Shown: positions 39,733 through 47,742 of the stretch, in pieces
Layout: each line of letters begins with the position of its first letter
How positions within the stretch are numbered: the stretch's first letter is position 1
NCBI RefSeq assembly: GCF_000381745.1
Contig: NZ_KB906971.1
Location: forward strand, 62,001-126,000
Direction: 5' to 3'
Source of the DNA: Psychromonas ossibalaenae ATCC BAA-1528
GTDB taxonomy: Bacteria > Pseudomonadota > Gammaproteobacteria > Enterobacterales > Psychromonadaceae
DNA length: 64,000 nt
The notes under the pieces: model-generated
Database searches by the model: none
What the model was told of the DNA's origin: nothing
The model's input: the letters and a program-made list of their open reading frames with translations, nothing else
Program-made: the position numbers and the translations under genes

Positions 39733-40611
39733 TTATAACCCCAGCACAATCATATCCTTTTTAGTGACATGCAGTACTCCTTCACAGGTATTACCAATCA
39801 CTTTTCCAGCCAGTAATTTTTTACCCATACTGCCTATAATAACACCCCCCGCATGATGCTGACAGGAAATGCTGTCAATCACTTCGTTAGGAGTCCCCAT
39901 TTTTATATGGATGTTTTCTGGAGGGATATTAAACTCTTCAAGCAGCAAATTGGCATTTTTACACGCTGATGCCTCAATTTTTTTGTAATACTCTTGAGCT
40001 TTATCAGGGCCGAAATCAGTCAAGACTCCAGGAGGTGAAATAGCAAAGCAGCAGTGAATTGCCAGTGACATTTTTTCCGCAAAATCAAAACCAAACGTTA
40101 GTAGTTTTTGGTTTAATTGTCGTTTCTCCCGACTGCTTGCCATCAAATCTAATGCTAATAATACAGACTTTCCATCTTTGCCTGTTTGTTGTTCAACAGC
40201 AATATAGGAAGGTATCTTGCTCTCTCGCAATAACAGCCAGTCTGAAGGTGTATGTAAAAACGATTCGCTGCGATGGCCTTTTTTTACATAAAAGTCATAT
40301 TTATGCTGTTCACAATGCGTTAAAACAGCATCGACAAAATATTTTTCCCAAATAATTTCATGGGTAATTGATATGGTAGTGCTGTAAGCTGTTATATACT
40401 TTTTCCACCAGACTTCTTTTTGTTGAATCAATTGATCTTTTATTCGCAGGTTTTCGATCATATCAAAAACATCATTCATCCAGCTTAAATTCTCATAACA
40501 ATAGATCAATACGTGAATGTCCGCCCCGGTTATTGTCGCAATATCAATAGCTCTATCCAATGCACATTTGATCTCTTGCTCCTGCTCAAGGATAACTAGT
40601 ATTTTAGCCAT
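39733..40611 (-). CDS. Universal stress protein with tandem Usp domains (UspE-like)
   Basis: 292 residues from the ATG at 40611, which has AGGGGG upstream (25 residues from 40686 are rejected). Two Usp folds: the first begins AKILVILEQEQEIKCALDRA, the second LLALDLMASSREKRQLNQKL and ends with the ATP-loop-like GSMGKKLLAGKVIGNTCEGVL. E. coli UspE has this tandem form. The binding loop departs from the usual G-x2-G-x9-G(S/T). The role in stress is inferred from family only. Confidence 0.8.
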   Translation of the reverse strand: MAKILVILEQEQEIKCALDRAIDIATITGADIHVLIYCYENLSWMNDVFDMIENLRIKDQLIQQKEVWWKKYITAYSTTISITHEIIWEKYFVDAVLTHCEQHKYDFYVKKGHRSESFLHTPSDWLLLRESKIPSYIAVEQQTGKDGKSVLLALDLMASSREKRQLNQKLLTFGFDFAEKMSLAIHCCFAISPPGVLTDFGPDKAQEYYKKIEASACKNANLLLEEFNIPPENIHIKMGTPNEVIDSISCQHHAGGVIIGSMGKKLLAGKVIGNTCEGVLHVTKKDMIVLGL

Positions 40612-40812
40612 GACAGCCCCCTTAAAGTACACGAAAGATATACAATAACTATAGTATAGAGTGGTACTTGACGCAGCCGTTTTCATGAAAATAAAACGTT
40701 ATCTTCTTTTTGGTAGATTGTAGTGGTGCAGAGGACGTGCTGGGCGGTTCAATACGTGTTTTGAACGATTTTTAGAAAGGATCAAGATTAAAGACCTGCT
40801 CCTCTAATTTGT

Positions 40813-41070
40813 TTGCACAGCGCTAAGCTTCGTAGACATAAGTCTTTCGTCGACGATGTCATCGTAGATGAAGACACACGCTCGATGATTAACAGTATAA
40901 TTTCTATTGCAAAAAATAAGAATATAAAAACTGTTGCTGAAGGTGTTGAAACAAAAGAGATGTTATTAGAGCTTAAGGGATTAGGGTGTGACATATACCA
41001 GGGCTGGTATTTTTCAAAACCTATAGATAAATATCAACTTGAGCTGTTTCTATGCGATAACAATATTTAA
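40813..41070 (+). pseudogene. EAL-domain remnant (c-di-GMP phosphodiesterase fragment)
   Basis: 85 residues covering only the C-terminal third of an EAL domain: KSFVDDVIVDEDTRSMINSI, TVAEGVETKEMLLELKGLGC and DIYQGWYFSKPI. The ExLxR signature and all of the N-terminal domain are missing, and no in-frame upstream match was found. It is a decayed gene left by an insertion or deletion. Confidence 0.8.
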
Positions 41071-41536
41071 CTTCGTAGGTATTATCAACTAATCTAGCTG
41101 AGCCGATTAAATTCATTCAAACACACTTTAACCAAAATTGGGGACGCAGCTAATCACATTCAGAAAAGGAACGATCGCAGCCCTTTAGCGGCATTAGAGT
41201 AAATAAACTAAGCAGCCGCTACTGAAGTGAAAACAACCTGCCTTTGGCCGTTTTACGAACACCTGTTTTCAGTTTGGCTGATAATCGAATCAATCAACAA
41301 TGCTTATTCTTCGCAGATCAATAAATCAGCTAACCTCACTTCAGAGTAACTGTGGGACAAACTTTTATGACCAAATAAGTTTAAGCCCCTTCCCTTTCGT
41401 ATTTACCACTGGCAAGCTGAAACTTCATCACGTGGAATAGCGAATTGATGCCTGCAGTTGTCTGCAAGCCCCATTTTACCAAATGTAAAGACAGCCTCTC
41501 CCAGATTTTCAAACGCGGTATTTTGAATTGTTGGAG
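41071..41536. other. Gap of eroded sequence
   Basis: About 465 bp with no intact ORF. Fragments in more than one frame look coding-like but are interrupted by stops, consistent with decayed mobile-element DNA next to the EAL remnant. No terminal repeats were identified. Confidence 0.35.
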
Positions 41537-41749
41537 TTATTGCTGACACTTTTGCTTTGGGGCGACGTCTGTACCTGCTGTCTGATTACACACCAGGCTC
41601 ATACATAACGGTTTCGCAATAGCTTGGGGTACTACCGCATCTACTCTCTTGACTACCTGATAGGTAGTCACATCAACATCTGAAATTTCAAATGGTTCAC
41701 TAAAGGCATAGTTGGCCCACATAATACCCAAGAAAAAAACTTTATTCAT
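41537..41749 (-). CDS. Small exported protein, unknown function
   Basis: 70 residues from the ATG at 41749 (AAGGTGAG about seven bases upstream). The N-terminus MNKVFFLGIMWANYAFSEP resembles a signal peptide. Two Cys in LCMSLVC and one near the C-terminus (KQKCQQ). No family recognised; it may be a minor envelope factor or not a gene. Confidence 0.4.
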   Translation of the reverse strand: MNKVFFLGIMWANYAFSEPFEISDVDVTTYQVVKRVDAVVPQAIAKPLCMSLVCNQTAGTDVAPKQKCQQ

Positions 41750-41905
41750 CTCCAGTCTCACCTTCTTCATATAAACCATATAAGCAACTGATTGAAAAAA
41801 ACAAAAAACTAAAAGCAGCCAGCAAAACAACATAACCTTTTGGGTGGTTAAAATTGTACTACTTTAGATGGGAATACTGCGATAGAGGAGCAAAGCCAGC
41901 GTATT

Positions 41906-42166
41906 TTAATAATGATATCGACAAGAAATTATTGTCAAATGAGCGTCAGTAACAGCATAAACTAACCTATTTGTTTCATCGATACGACGAGACCAAAAAC
42001 CAGATAAGTTCTCTTTCAATGCTTCTGGTTTGCCGATTCCTTCAAATGGAGATCGTTTTGTATCACTTATTAGTTTGTTAATTCTCTTTAACGTTTTTTT
42101 ATCCTGCCCTTGCCAATAAACATAATCTTTCCATGCTTCATCAGTCCACGCAAGCAGCCTAGTCAT
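41906..42166 (-). CDS. yoeB: YoeB-type mRNA interferase toxin
   Basis: 86 residues, the usual YoeB length. WTDEAWKDYVYWQGQDKK, the conserved GKPEALKENLSGFWSRRIDETNRLVYAV with catalytic Glu/Arg and the C-terminal CRYHY with the catalytic His-Tyr. YoeB cuts mRNA in the ribosomal A site. It overlaps the antitoxin gene by eight bases. All catalytic residues seem present. Confidence 0.93.
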   Translation of the reverse strand: MTRLLAWTDEAWKDYVYWQGQDKKTLKRINKLISDTKRSPFEGIGKPEALKENLSGFWSRRIDETNRLVYAVTDAHLTIISCRYHY

Positions 42167-42413
42167 TTGGAATTTCTCTCTCAGTAATTTTACCTAATTG
42201 AAATTGTTCGATTGACTTTGATAAGTGCACAGCATTAGCTGGAGATTTTAATAAATGAACAGTTTCCATTAAACTGTTGTAATGTTCCATAGACATTACA
42301 ACTGCATCTTCAGCATCTCGACGAGTAATTACAGTACAATCAACATCATCAACAACATGATCTAAAACTGATTTAAGCCCATTTCGTGCTTCTGTGAATG
42401 ATACAATACGCAT
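42159..42413 (-). CDS. yefM: YefM/Phd-type antitoxin
   Basis: 84 residues from MRIVSFTEARNGLKSVLD, the YefM N-terminus that binds DNA; the ATG at 42413 is preferred to three codons upstream. VITRRDAEDAVVMSMEHYNSLMET is the Phd core and the C-terminal helix wraps YoeB. It precedes the toxin gene. Two TGTACA sites upstream fit the known YefM operator core. Confidence 0.92.
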   Translation of the reverse strand: MRIVSFTEARNGLKSVLDHVVDDVDCTVITRRDAEDAVVMSMEHYNSLMETVHLLKSPANAVHLSKSIEQFQLGKITEREIPND

Positions 42414-42431
42414 ATAAGCCACCTCTCTAGT

Positions 42432-42489
42432 TGTACAATTAATAAGACAAGTCTAACTAATAAAGATAACATGTGCAACATTATGTACA
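42432..42489 (-). promoter_or_regulatory. yefM-yoeB promoter region with two TGTACA operator cores
   Basis: TTGTACAA at 42431-42438 (a perfect palindrome, 19 bp before the yefM start) and TGTACA at 42484-42489. E. coli YefM recognises palindromes with this TGTACA core. The 52-bp spacing here is wider than in E. coli. Confidence 0.6.
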
Positions 42490-42537
42490 ACTTAACAACT
42501 GGGAGAGAGCTAACTCGCCACTCCAAGTACTTTCGAG

Positions 42538-42735
42538 TTAAGAGACTAATTCAGTAGCAAGAACGGACTCATGCTTAATTGCTTCAAGGTAATTTCTTGT
42601 TCTAAGGCTTATTCTTGGTTGTTTATGCTTGCCATTAGCTCTGATATTCCATCTAAACGTGTAGATACCAGTACGGCTTTTAATAAGATAAGTAGATTCT
42701 CTGGATGAAAAGTTAACTTGGGGATTGATTGGCAT
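42538..42735 (-). pseudogene. N-terminal remnant of a tyrosine recombinase
   Basis: 65 residues: MPINPQVNFSSRESTYLIKSRTG followed by IYTFRWNIRANGKHKQPRIS and LRTRNYLEAIKHES, typical of the arm-binding N-terminus of phage/ICE integrases. The frame stops after ELVS, so the core-binding and catalytic domains are lost. It lies near the left border of the island and points the same way as the integrase at its right end. Confidence 0.7.
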
Positions 42736-43058
42736 AGTGTCGGCTCGATTGTCGGCTTTGAGTAACACTGTTGTAACTTTTGAATAAAGAGGCTGATAAA
42801 TCAACCTCTTATAATGTGGCGGTGACGGAGAGATTTCCCATCTAAAAAACTATGCAACATAACCTATTGATTTAATTGAATTGTAACAAATAGAGGCTCG
42901 ATTGTATAGGAGTTTTGTGACAGAGGAAATGAGCATACTTGCTAGGCGTGCTCCCTACTAAAGATCAGAAATAGACAAAATATCACTGCCCTTTTGCAAT
43001 TACTAAATACCCATTAAGCGACACATTTTTATTGTATTTTGCGAATAATTTAACGCCC

Positions 43059-43748
43059 CTAATCATCATCAAAATCCATCTCTAAATCTTCAAAAAATTG
43101 ATAATCATCTAAACGAGGTGTTTCTATCGTATAGCGAGTTTTTTTATCATAGGTTTCACCGTAGTAAACTGGCTTTTTGCCGTTTTTAGCAGAGCCGAGA
43201 ATACGCTTGATTGCAACAAGCTGGTTAGAGTGACTCATTTCTTTAGAAATATTAAAAAAATCTACTGCGCCATAAAATGAGATTTTATAGCACTCAAAAT
43301 AACCGATTTGCAGGTGTGCCTTCATCGCAGAGATATTTTTATATCCCATTAACTCAGACAAAGTGACATTTTTATTATGTGTAGCTTTTTTAAATAAATC
43401 CTTAATATATGCTTCTGTTAAACAATATGTTATTTCATCATCCGCATACATTACTGTATCGATTTTTAAATAAGGATGATCAATATTATTAAGAAGCTTT
43501 CCAACAGCAGTTAAGCTTAATTTTTTAGTGCCAAACAATCCCTTTTTACTACTGATATTTTTTAAACTCAGCGTGAAAGAGAGTTCATTACTCTTAGCTA
43601 CGGTTCGGATCATCATTGCGTGGGCTATCAGCGCAAAAACAAACTTTAATTCCAGTGGGTTACTTGCTTGATAAAGACTGTGTTGTGCTTTGTTCTTATT
43701 TTTAAAACAAACGCTTGGAACGGGTAAAAATAGATTTTTTGTTAACAT
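43059..43748 (-). CDS. Putative plasmid replication initiation protein (Rep)
   Basis: 229 residues from the ATG at 43748 (GAGGAAATT before it). No strong named motif, but the position is telling: two iteron arrays lie directly upstream of its promoter, as for theta-plasmid Rep genes. FKNKNKAQHSLYQASNPLEL, IAHAMMIRTVAKSNEL and KKLSLTAVGKLLNNI suggest helical winged-helix domains. The C-terminus is acidic (EDLEMDFDDD). Assignment is from context, so a related DNA-binding regulator is possible. Confidence 0.55.
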   Translation of the reverse strand: MLTKNLFLPVPSVCFKNKNKAQHSLYQASNPLELKFVFALIAHAMMIRTVAKSNELSFTLSLKNISSKKGLFGTKKLSLTAVGKLLNNIDHPYLKIDTVMYADDEITYCLTEAYIKDLFKKATHNKNVTLSELMGYKNISAMKAHLQIGYFECYKISFYGAVDFFNISKEMSHSNQLVAIKRILGSAKNGKKPVYYGETYDKKTRYTIETPRLDDYQFFEDLEMDFDDD

Positions 43749-43881
43749 AATTTCCTCTTTTATTGGATAAATATTCCCAATATAAAAGGATTTTTTACAT
43801 AACAAGCTCAGTGATAATTGACTAAATTAAATGGGTTGATATATTAAAATCATCTTCAACGGCAATTGAGATATTCATTTT

Positions 43882-43910
43882 AAAGCGCACGTCAATGCGC
43901 TTTTTCTTTC
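43882..43910 (+). terminator. Hairpin between rep and the iterons
   Basis: AAAGCGCA-CGTCAA-TGCGCTTT followed by TTCTTTCT on the plus strand. It may shield the rep promoter from transcription coming from the left, or form part of a countertranscript control RNA. Confidence 0.5.
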
Positions 43911-43980
43911 TCTTCAATAAATCATAGAAAATAATTATTGCAAATAATTCATCATTTTTAACGGTGATTTTTCAATAGCA

Positions 43981-44163
43981 TCGTTTCGTAATTCTGCATT
44001 CACCCCTTCGTAATACTGCATTTAAACGTTCGTAATAATGCATCATATTAATATATTAAACTTTAATTAATTTTCTTTTAATTAATGAAATTGGCAAAAA
44101 TATTGTTTGAAAAGCACATAACTGCTTCGCAAGAAAATCAGAGATTTTCAATTCTGGTGGGAG
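43981..44163. repeat. Origin cassette, copy A (183 bp, three iterons)
   Basis: Three 15-mers TTCGTAAT-NN-TGCAT start at 43985, 44007 and 44029, an exact 22-bp period. An AT-rich tract (TTTAATTAATTTTCTTTTAA), and a palindrome GAAAATC-AGA-GATTTTC complete the cassette. This is the layout of an iteron origin with an AT-rich unwinding region. Copy B has the same length and differs at about eight positions. Confidence 0.8.
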
Positions 44164-44336
44164 GAAATAACTAGGCGGATGATCAGAAAATAAACATCAA
44201 ATAAGCTAAGTTGATTTTACTCCTACCATTTAGGCATAATTTTTTAACTCAGACAAATACGATGGAGAGATGGAAGTAAATCTAGCATTCAGTAAATAAT
44301 TTCGATTTAGATTAAACACGCTTAATAATTAACAGG

Positions 44337-44519
44337 TCGTTTCGTAATTCTGCATTAACTTCTTCGTAATACTGCATTTAAACGTTCGTAATAGTGCATC
44401 ATATTAATATATTAAACTTTAATTAATTTTCTTTTAATTAATGAAATTAGCAAAAATATTGTTTGAAAAGCACAAAACCGCTTCGCAAGAAAATCAGAGA
44501 TTTTCAGTTCTGGTGGGAG
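44337..44519. repeat. Origin cassette, copy B (183 bp, three iterons)
   Basis: Iterons at 44341, 44363 and 44385, again 22 bp apart. About 96% identical to copy A by direct comparison and in the same orientation, 356 bp away. The 173 bp between the copies is unrelated to either. Confidence 0.8.
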
Positions 44520-44655
44520 TCGATTAATCAGACTGATTATCGAAAATTAAAACTGAAACAGTCCTAAATGCTGTTGAAATTAGTCCATATAAGCCATTTT
44601 TTACTGATTGGGTAAAATGATAGAGGCATTTATAAAAAGAGGTATATTCTATCGT

Positions 44656-45069
44656 TTAAAGTCGTTTCTTGGTGATAGTGCGATTTTTCTTAGTTTTATG
44701 CTTCAAAGCAATGGCATTTTGAAGCTCACTCGCTAACTTTGGGTCAACAATTCTAAGCGCTAAAATAGCCCTATTTACTTGATCAAGTGATAGGTAAAGC
44801 GTGGTATCAAGCGAGTCTACTTCCGCCTGTATCTCTTCAACTAACGACTGTTCAGACTCAATACGATCCAGCAGATTTTTTGAAGGTGCTTCCATCTTAT
44901 CCAAGATTTTATCTCGTAACACAATACTGTTTTTTAATTTATCATTTTTCATCATTAATAATTTATCGGTAACAAACTCCGACACACTCAATGCCTGTGT
45001 TTTTTGTAGTTCTGCTTTTGCTGTATTAACCAGGCATTGTTTATTGCCTTTTTTATTATTATTTTTCAT
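44656..45069 (-). CDS. Hypothetical coiled-coil protein next to the mob region
   Basis: 137 residues from the ATG at 45069 (AAGGAAACAG before it). Lys-rich at both ends, with a central helical stretch NLLDRIESEQSLVEEIQAEV likely to form a coiled coil. It is divergent from mobC across the putative oriT, so a relaxosome or partition accessory role is possible. No family recognised. Confidence 0.6.
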   Translation of the reverse strand: MKNNNKKGNKQCLVNTAKAELQKTQALSVSEFVTDKLLMMKNDKLKNSIVLRDKILDKMEAPSKNLLDRIESEQSLVEEIQAEVDSLDTTLYLSLDQVNRAILALRIVDPKLASELQNAIALKHKTKKNRTITKKRL

Positions 45070-45179
45070 TTCTGTTTCCTTAATCATCTATTACAGCAAT
45101 AGCATAGCTAATAAGCTTTGCAAGAACCATAAGCCATTGACCCACTTTGGTTATTTGACAAATCGTAAAAATATGAGTG

Positions 45180-45430
45180 GATAGATATTAGGAAATAAGA
45201 CAGTTTTACTGCCCTGCAAGTTGTGCCACGGTTAACCCGTAGCCTTGCTTTTAAAAACGATAAATCGCTTTAAAAAGAGTGGTGATTGATAGCCAAAAAT
45301 ACATTTAAAAATCTTATTGCATTCGATATTTTAAAAACATTTCTCGTTATCAATCTTCGCTAAAACCATCATTAAGCATTAGCTGTTTTTACTTCCTCAT
45401 TACATTTGGATCATTAAGGAGAAAGTAAAA
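45180..45430. other. Putative oriT region
   Basis: Gene-free DNA directly upstream of the mobC-relaxase pair, the usual place for oriT. It contains the near-palindrome CACGGTTAACCCGTAG (around 45220-45235) and the motif TGCCCTGC nearby, which only loosely resembles known nic sites. The nick site cannot be assigned by eye. Confidence 0.35.
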
Positions 45431-45805
45431 ATGGAGTGCAACCGTAAAAATAAAGAAAAAATAATTATTCGTTGTTCAGGTGAAAAAAAAGCTGAGTTAG
45501 TGGCGATTAAAGAGAGTTTACAGGTAGATACTTGGCTGGAAATGGTTGAGCTATTAATCAGTGAAAAAGAGATAGGTCCCCCTAAAGTCATCATTCAAGA
45601 CGATATGTATTTAATGAAAATACTCACTGAATTAAGGCGGATTGGCAATAATTTAAACCAGCTAACTAGGCACTGTAATACCAACAAAGCAATATCAGTG
45701 GACGAAGTTAAACAGTTGAAAAAATTAGCAACCTCTGTTTCTCGATTAAAAAACAAAGTGATTACAACTTTTGTTGTTAAAAGAGCAAAAAAAGGAGGTG
45801 CTTAA
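45431..45805 (+). CDS. MobC-like relaxosome accessory protein
   Basis: 124 residues. IIIRCSGEKKAELVAIKESL then VEMVELLIS-like helix and ILTELRRIGNNLNQLTRHCN are the pattern of MobC/ribbon-helix-helix mobilization proteins (RRIGNNLNQL is highly typical). It would bind oriT and help the relaxase. Strong ribosome site AAGGAG. Its stop overlaps the relaxase start (TAATG). Confidence 0.82.
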   Translation: MECNRKNKEKIIIRCSGEKKAELVAIKESLQVDTWLEMVELLISEKEIGPPKVIIQDDMYLMKILTELRRIGNNLNQLTRHCNTNKAISVDEVKQLKKLATSVSRLKNKVITTFVVKRAKKGGA

Positions 45806-47622
45806 TGGCTATTGCAAAAATCCTTCACGAAGGCGAAAAACTATATCAGCTAAAAAGAACCATTAAATATAATAGTGTTGCTAAAGAGTGGCTGAACTCA
45901 GCGGATAACCCTCGTTTAATTGGTGCGTTATCAAACTTGGGAGTTATAGATATAACCGATCTGCAAGCTTATGATCAGTTTATGAAAGAGTTCATTAAAG
46001 AAGTCACATTAAATAAATCCCTTTCAACCAATAACCGCCAGACTAAGCTTTATTCTCACGATGTAGTGAGTTTTGCGGAACTCGATAACCAACAACGCTC
46101 ACAAGATGAATTAGCCCAAATAAGCATCGAAATATTAAACACTGTTTATGATATGGAAAATACCCCCTACATTCTATGGCCACAAACAGACAATAAGCAC
46201 GGTTTACACTTTCATATTGTTCGATCAATGTATTCGAGTAATGGAGAGTATCAACGAGTTAAACAATCAAAATTGAAACTACGATCGGCTTGCGAAAAAG
46301 CAGAGAAAAAGCATTCTCTTGTGCTCACGGGTAAAAATATTAAAAACACTCCCAAAATCAAAAATGACCCAATGCTTAAAGTGTTTAAGAATAAAAAATC
46401 AGAAGCTAATTATCTGCACCAGAAACGACTCAACGAGGCAATAAACCAAGATTCCCCACTCATTAAACTAAAACGAAATATCCATAATGTAATGCTCACC
46501 ACAACTTACCAAAGTGATTTAGAAATTGAAGAACACCAACACTTTGAAGCGGTAAATATTAAAATATCAGATAAAGAGCAAGTTAATAACGAGTTAAACT
46601 GCATTAAAAAAACGATATTTTCACTTTATAAAAAATCAGAAAATGAAGCGGAGTTTTTAAAGCAAATCACCGATAAAAAAATTACCGTTGAACTGCTTAA
46701 ACACAGTAAATCAGGCAAAAATAAAGGCATCGTTTTTCACTATAAAGGCCAATCTATTTCAGGCGGAAAAATATCTAGTTCAATTACATTAGGCAAGATT
46801 AAACAACGCTTTCCAAACTTCATTAACACACTTGAAAAACCTCCTACATTCAGTCAAAGAGGAGCAAAACCAGTTAGCCTACTCGACTTTCATATCGAGC
46901 AGATAAACAAATATTATAAACAACGCAGTAACAAAAATAACGGGGATATTTTAATCTATTTTACCAAGAAAAATGTAGAGCAAAGACCCTATAACTTTAA
47001 TCTTAAATTATCGCAACAACGAGATAAAATCAGCTTTGGCCCATCAACACCCAATGATTTTGACCTGAAATTAGCGCTTGATGTAGCGTTAGAAAATGGC
47101 TGGAAAGGTGCAATCATATCTAACTCAAGCCGTGACTTTTTAAAGCGTAATATGGCGATTGCTTACAAACAAGATCCTAATCTGTTGTTTTATTTTCAAC
47201 CCGATAAACCTAATTTATTAACTTATGATGATTTAAAATCCATTAAAAGCGACCTTACCGCTACAGATATAAAAACAGCAATCAGAAATAATTTAATCTG
47301 CGAAGATGATACTCATAAAATGATTAATACGCTGAAAAAAATAGCTGAAACTCCGCAGGAAATAGGCTTTGCAGAAGCGCTTAAAAAAGGTTTTTCAATT
47401 GAAGAACTTGATAATAAATCAGCGCAAGCATTACAGCACTTTTACCAAAATAACACTTTTAAAACGATACCCCCCACGGAAAAACACCAAAACAGTTTAA
47501 AAAATGATGATGCCCGTGAAGCCTGTTTGAACGAGATAAAAGCAGAGTTAAACAAACAGCCACTTGATATAACCACAAAAGAGCATCGAGGCAACCCAAG
47601 CCAAAGAATAAAACCGCAATAG
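45805..47622 (+). CDS. Relaxase (MobA/VirD2-like mobilization protein)
   Basis: 605 residues. The N-terminal relaxase domain has the metal-binding motif III DNKHGLHFHIVRSM (about 128-141), with preceding helices DELAQISIEILNTVYDM. It would nick oriT through an N-terminal Tyr and lead the strand into a recipient. The C-terminal 350 residues are basic and without a recognised helicase or primase motif. There are no type IV secretion genes, so transfer would need a helper. AGGAGGTG precedes the ATG. Confidence 0.82.
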   Translation: MAIAKILHEGEKLYQLKRTIKYNSVAKEWLNSADNPRLIGALSNLGVIDITDLQAYDQFMKEFIKEVTLNKSLSTNNRQTKLYSHDVVSFAELDNQQRSQDELAQISIEILNTVYDMENTPYILWPQTDNKHGLHFHIVRSMYSSNGEYQRVKQSKLKLRSACEKAEKKHSLVLTGKNIKNTPKIKNDPMLKVFKNKKSEANYLHQKRLNEAINQDSPLIKLKRNIHNVMLTTTYQSDLEIEEHQHFEAVNIKISDKEQVNNELNCIKKTIFSLYKKSENEAEFLKQITDKKITVELLKHSKSGKNKGIVFHYKGQSISGGKISSSITLGKIKQRFPNFINTLEKPPTFSQRGAKPVSLLDFHIEQINKYYKQRSNKNNGDILIYFTKKNVEQRPYNFNLKLSQQRDKISFGPSTPNDFDLKLALDVALENGWKGAIISNSSRDFLKRNMAIAYKQDPNLLFYFQPDKPNLLTYDDLKSIKSDLTATDIKTAIRNNLICEDDTHKMINTLKKIAETPQEIGFAEALKKGFSIEELDNKSAQALQHFYQNNTFKTIPPTEKHQNSLKNDDAREACLNEIKAELNKQPLDITTKEHRGNPSQRIKPQ

Positions 47623-47742
47623 CTGTTGTTCAACAGCTCGTTTTTTATGCTTGTAAATCAAATAATCAGCGATTAATGAAGACCTTATAATAACATTTGT
47701 TATATAGTGGTTTTATTTTTAATAATTTGAGTGTAGAGCCTA

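Larger units (their letters stand above)
43749..44655. other. Candidate plasmid replication origin (oriV) region
   Basis: A 900-bp gene-free stretch beside the putative rep gene containing both iteron cassettes and a hairpin. No ORF with a ribosome site was seen. It fits a theta-type oriV that has become chromosomal. Confidence 0.6.

Noticed and set aside
41071-41536. Insertion sequence
   Set aside because: No terminal inverted repeats or intact transposase could be found.
43981-44519. CRISPR array
   Set aside because: Only three short repeats per cluster at 22-bp period with seven-base spacers; this fits iterons and not CRISPR. No cas genes.
44801-45184. 127-aa plus-strand ORF opposite the coiled-coil gene
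   Set aside because: Antisense shadow; the minus-strand gene has a good ribosome site, this one has none.
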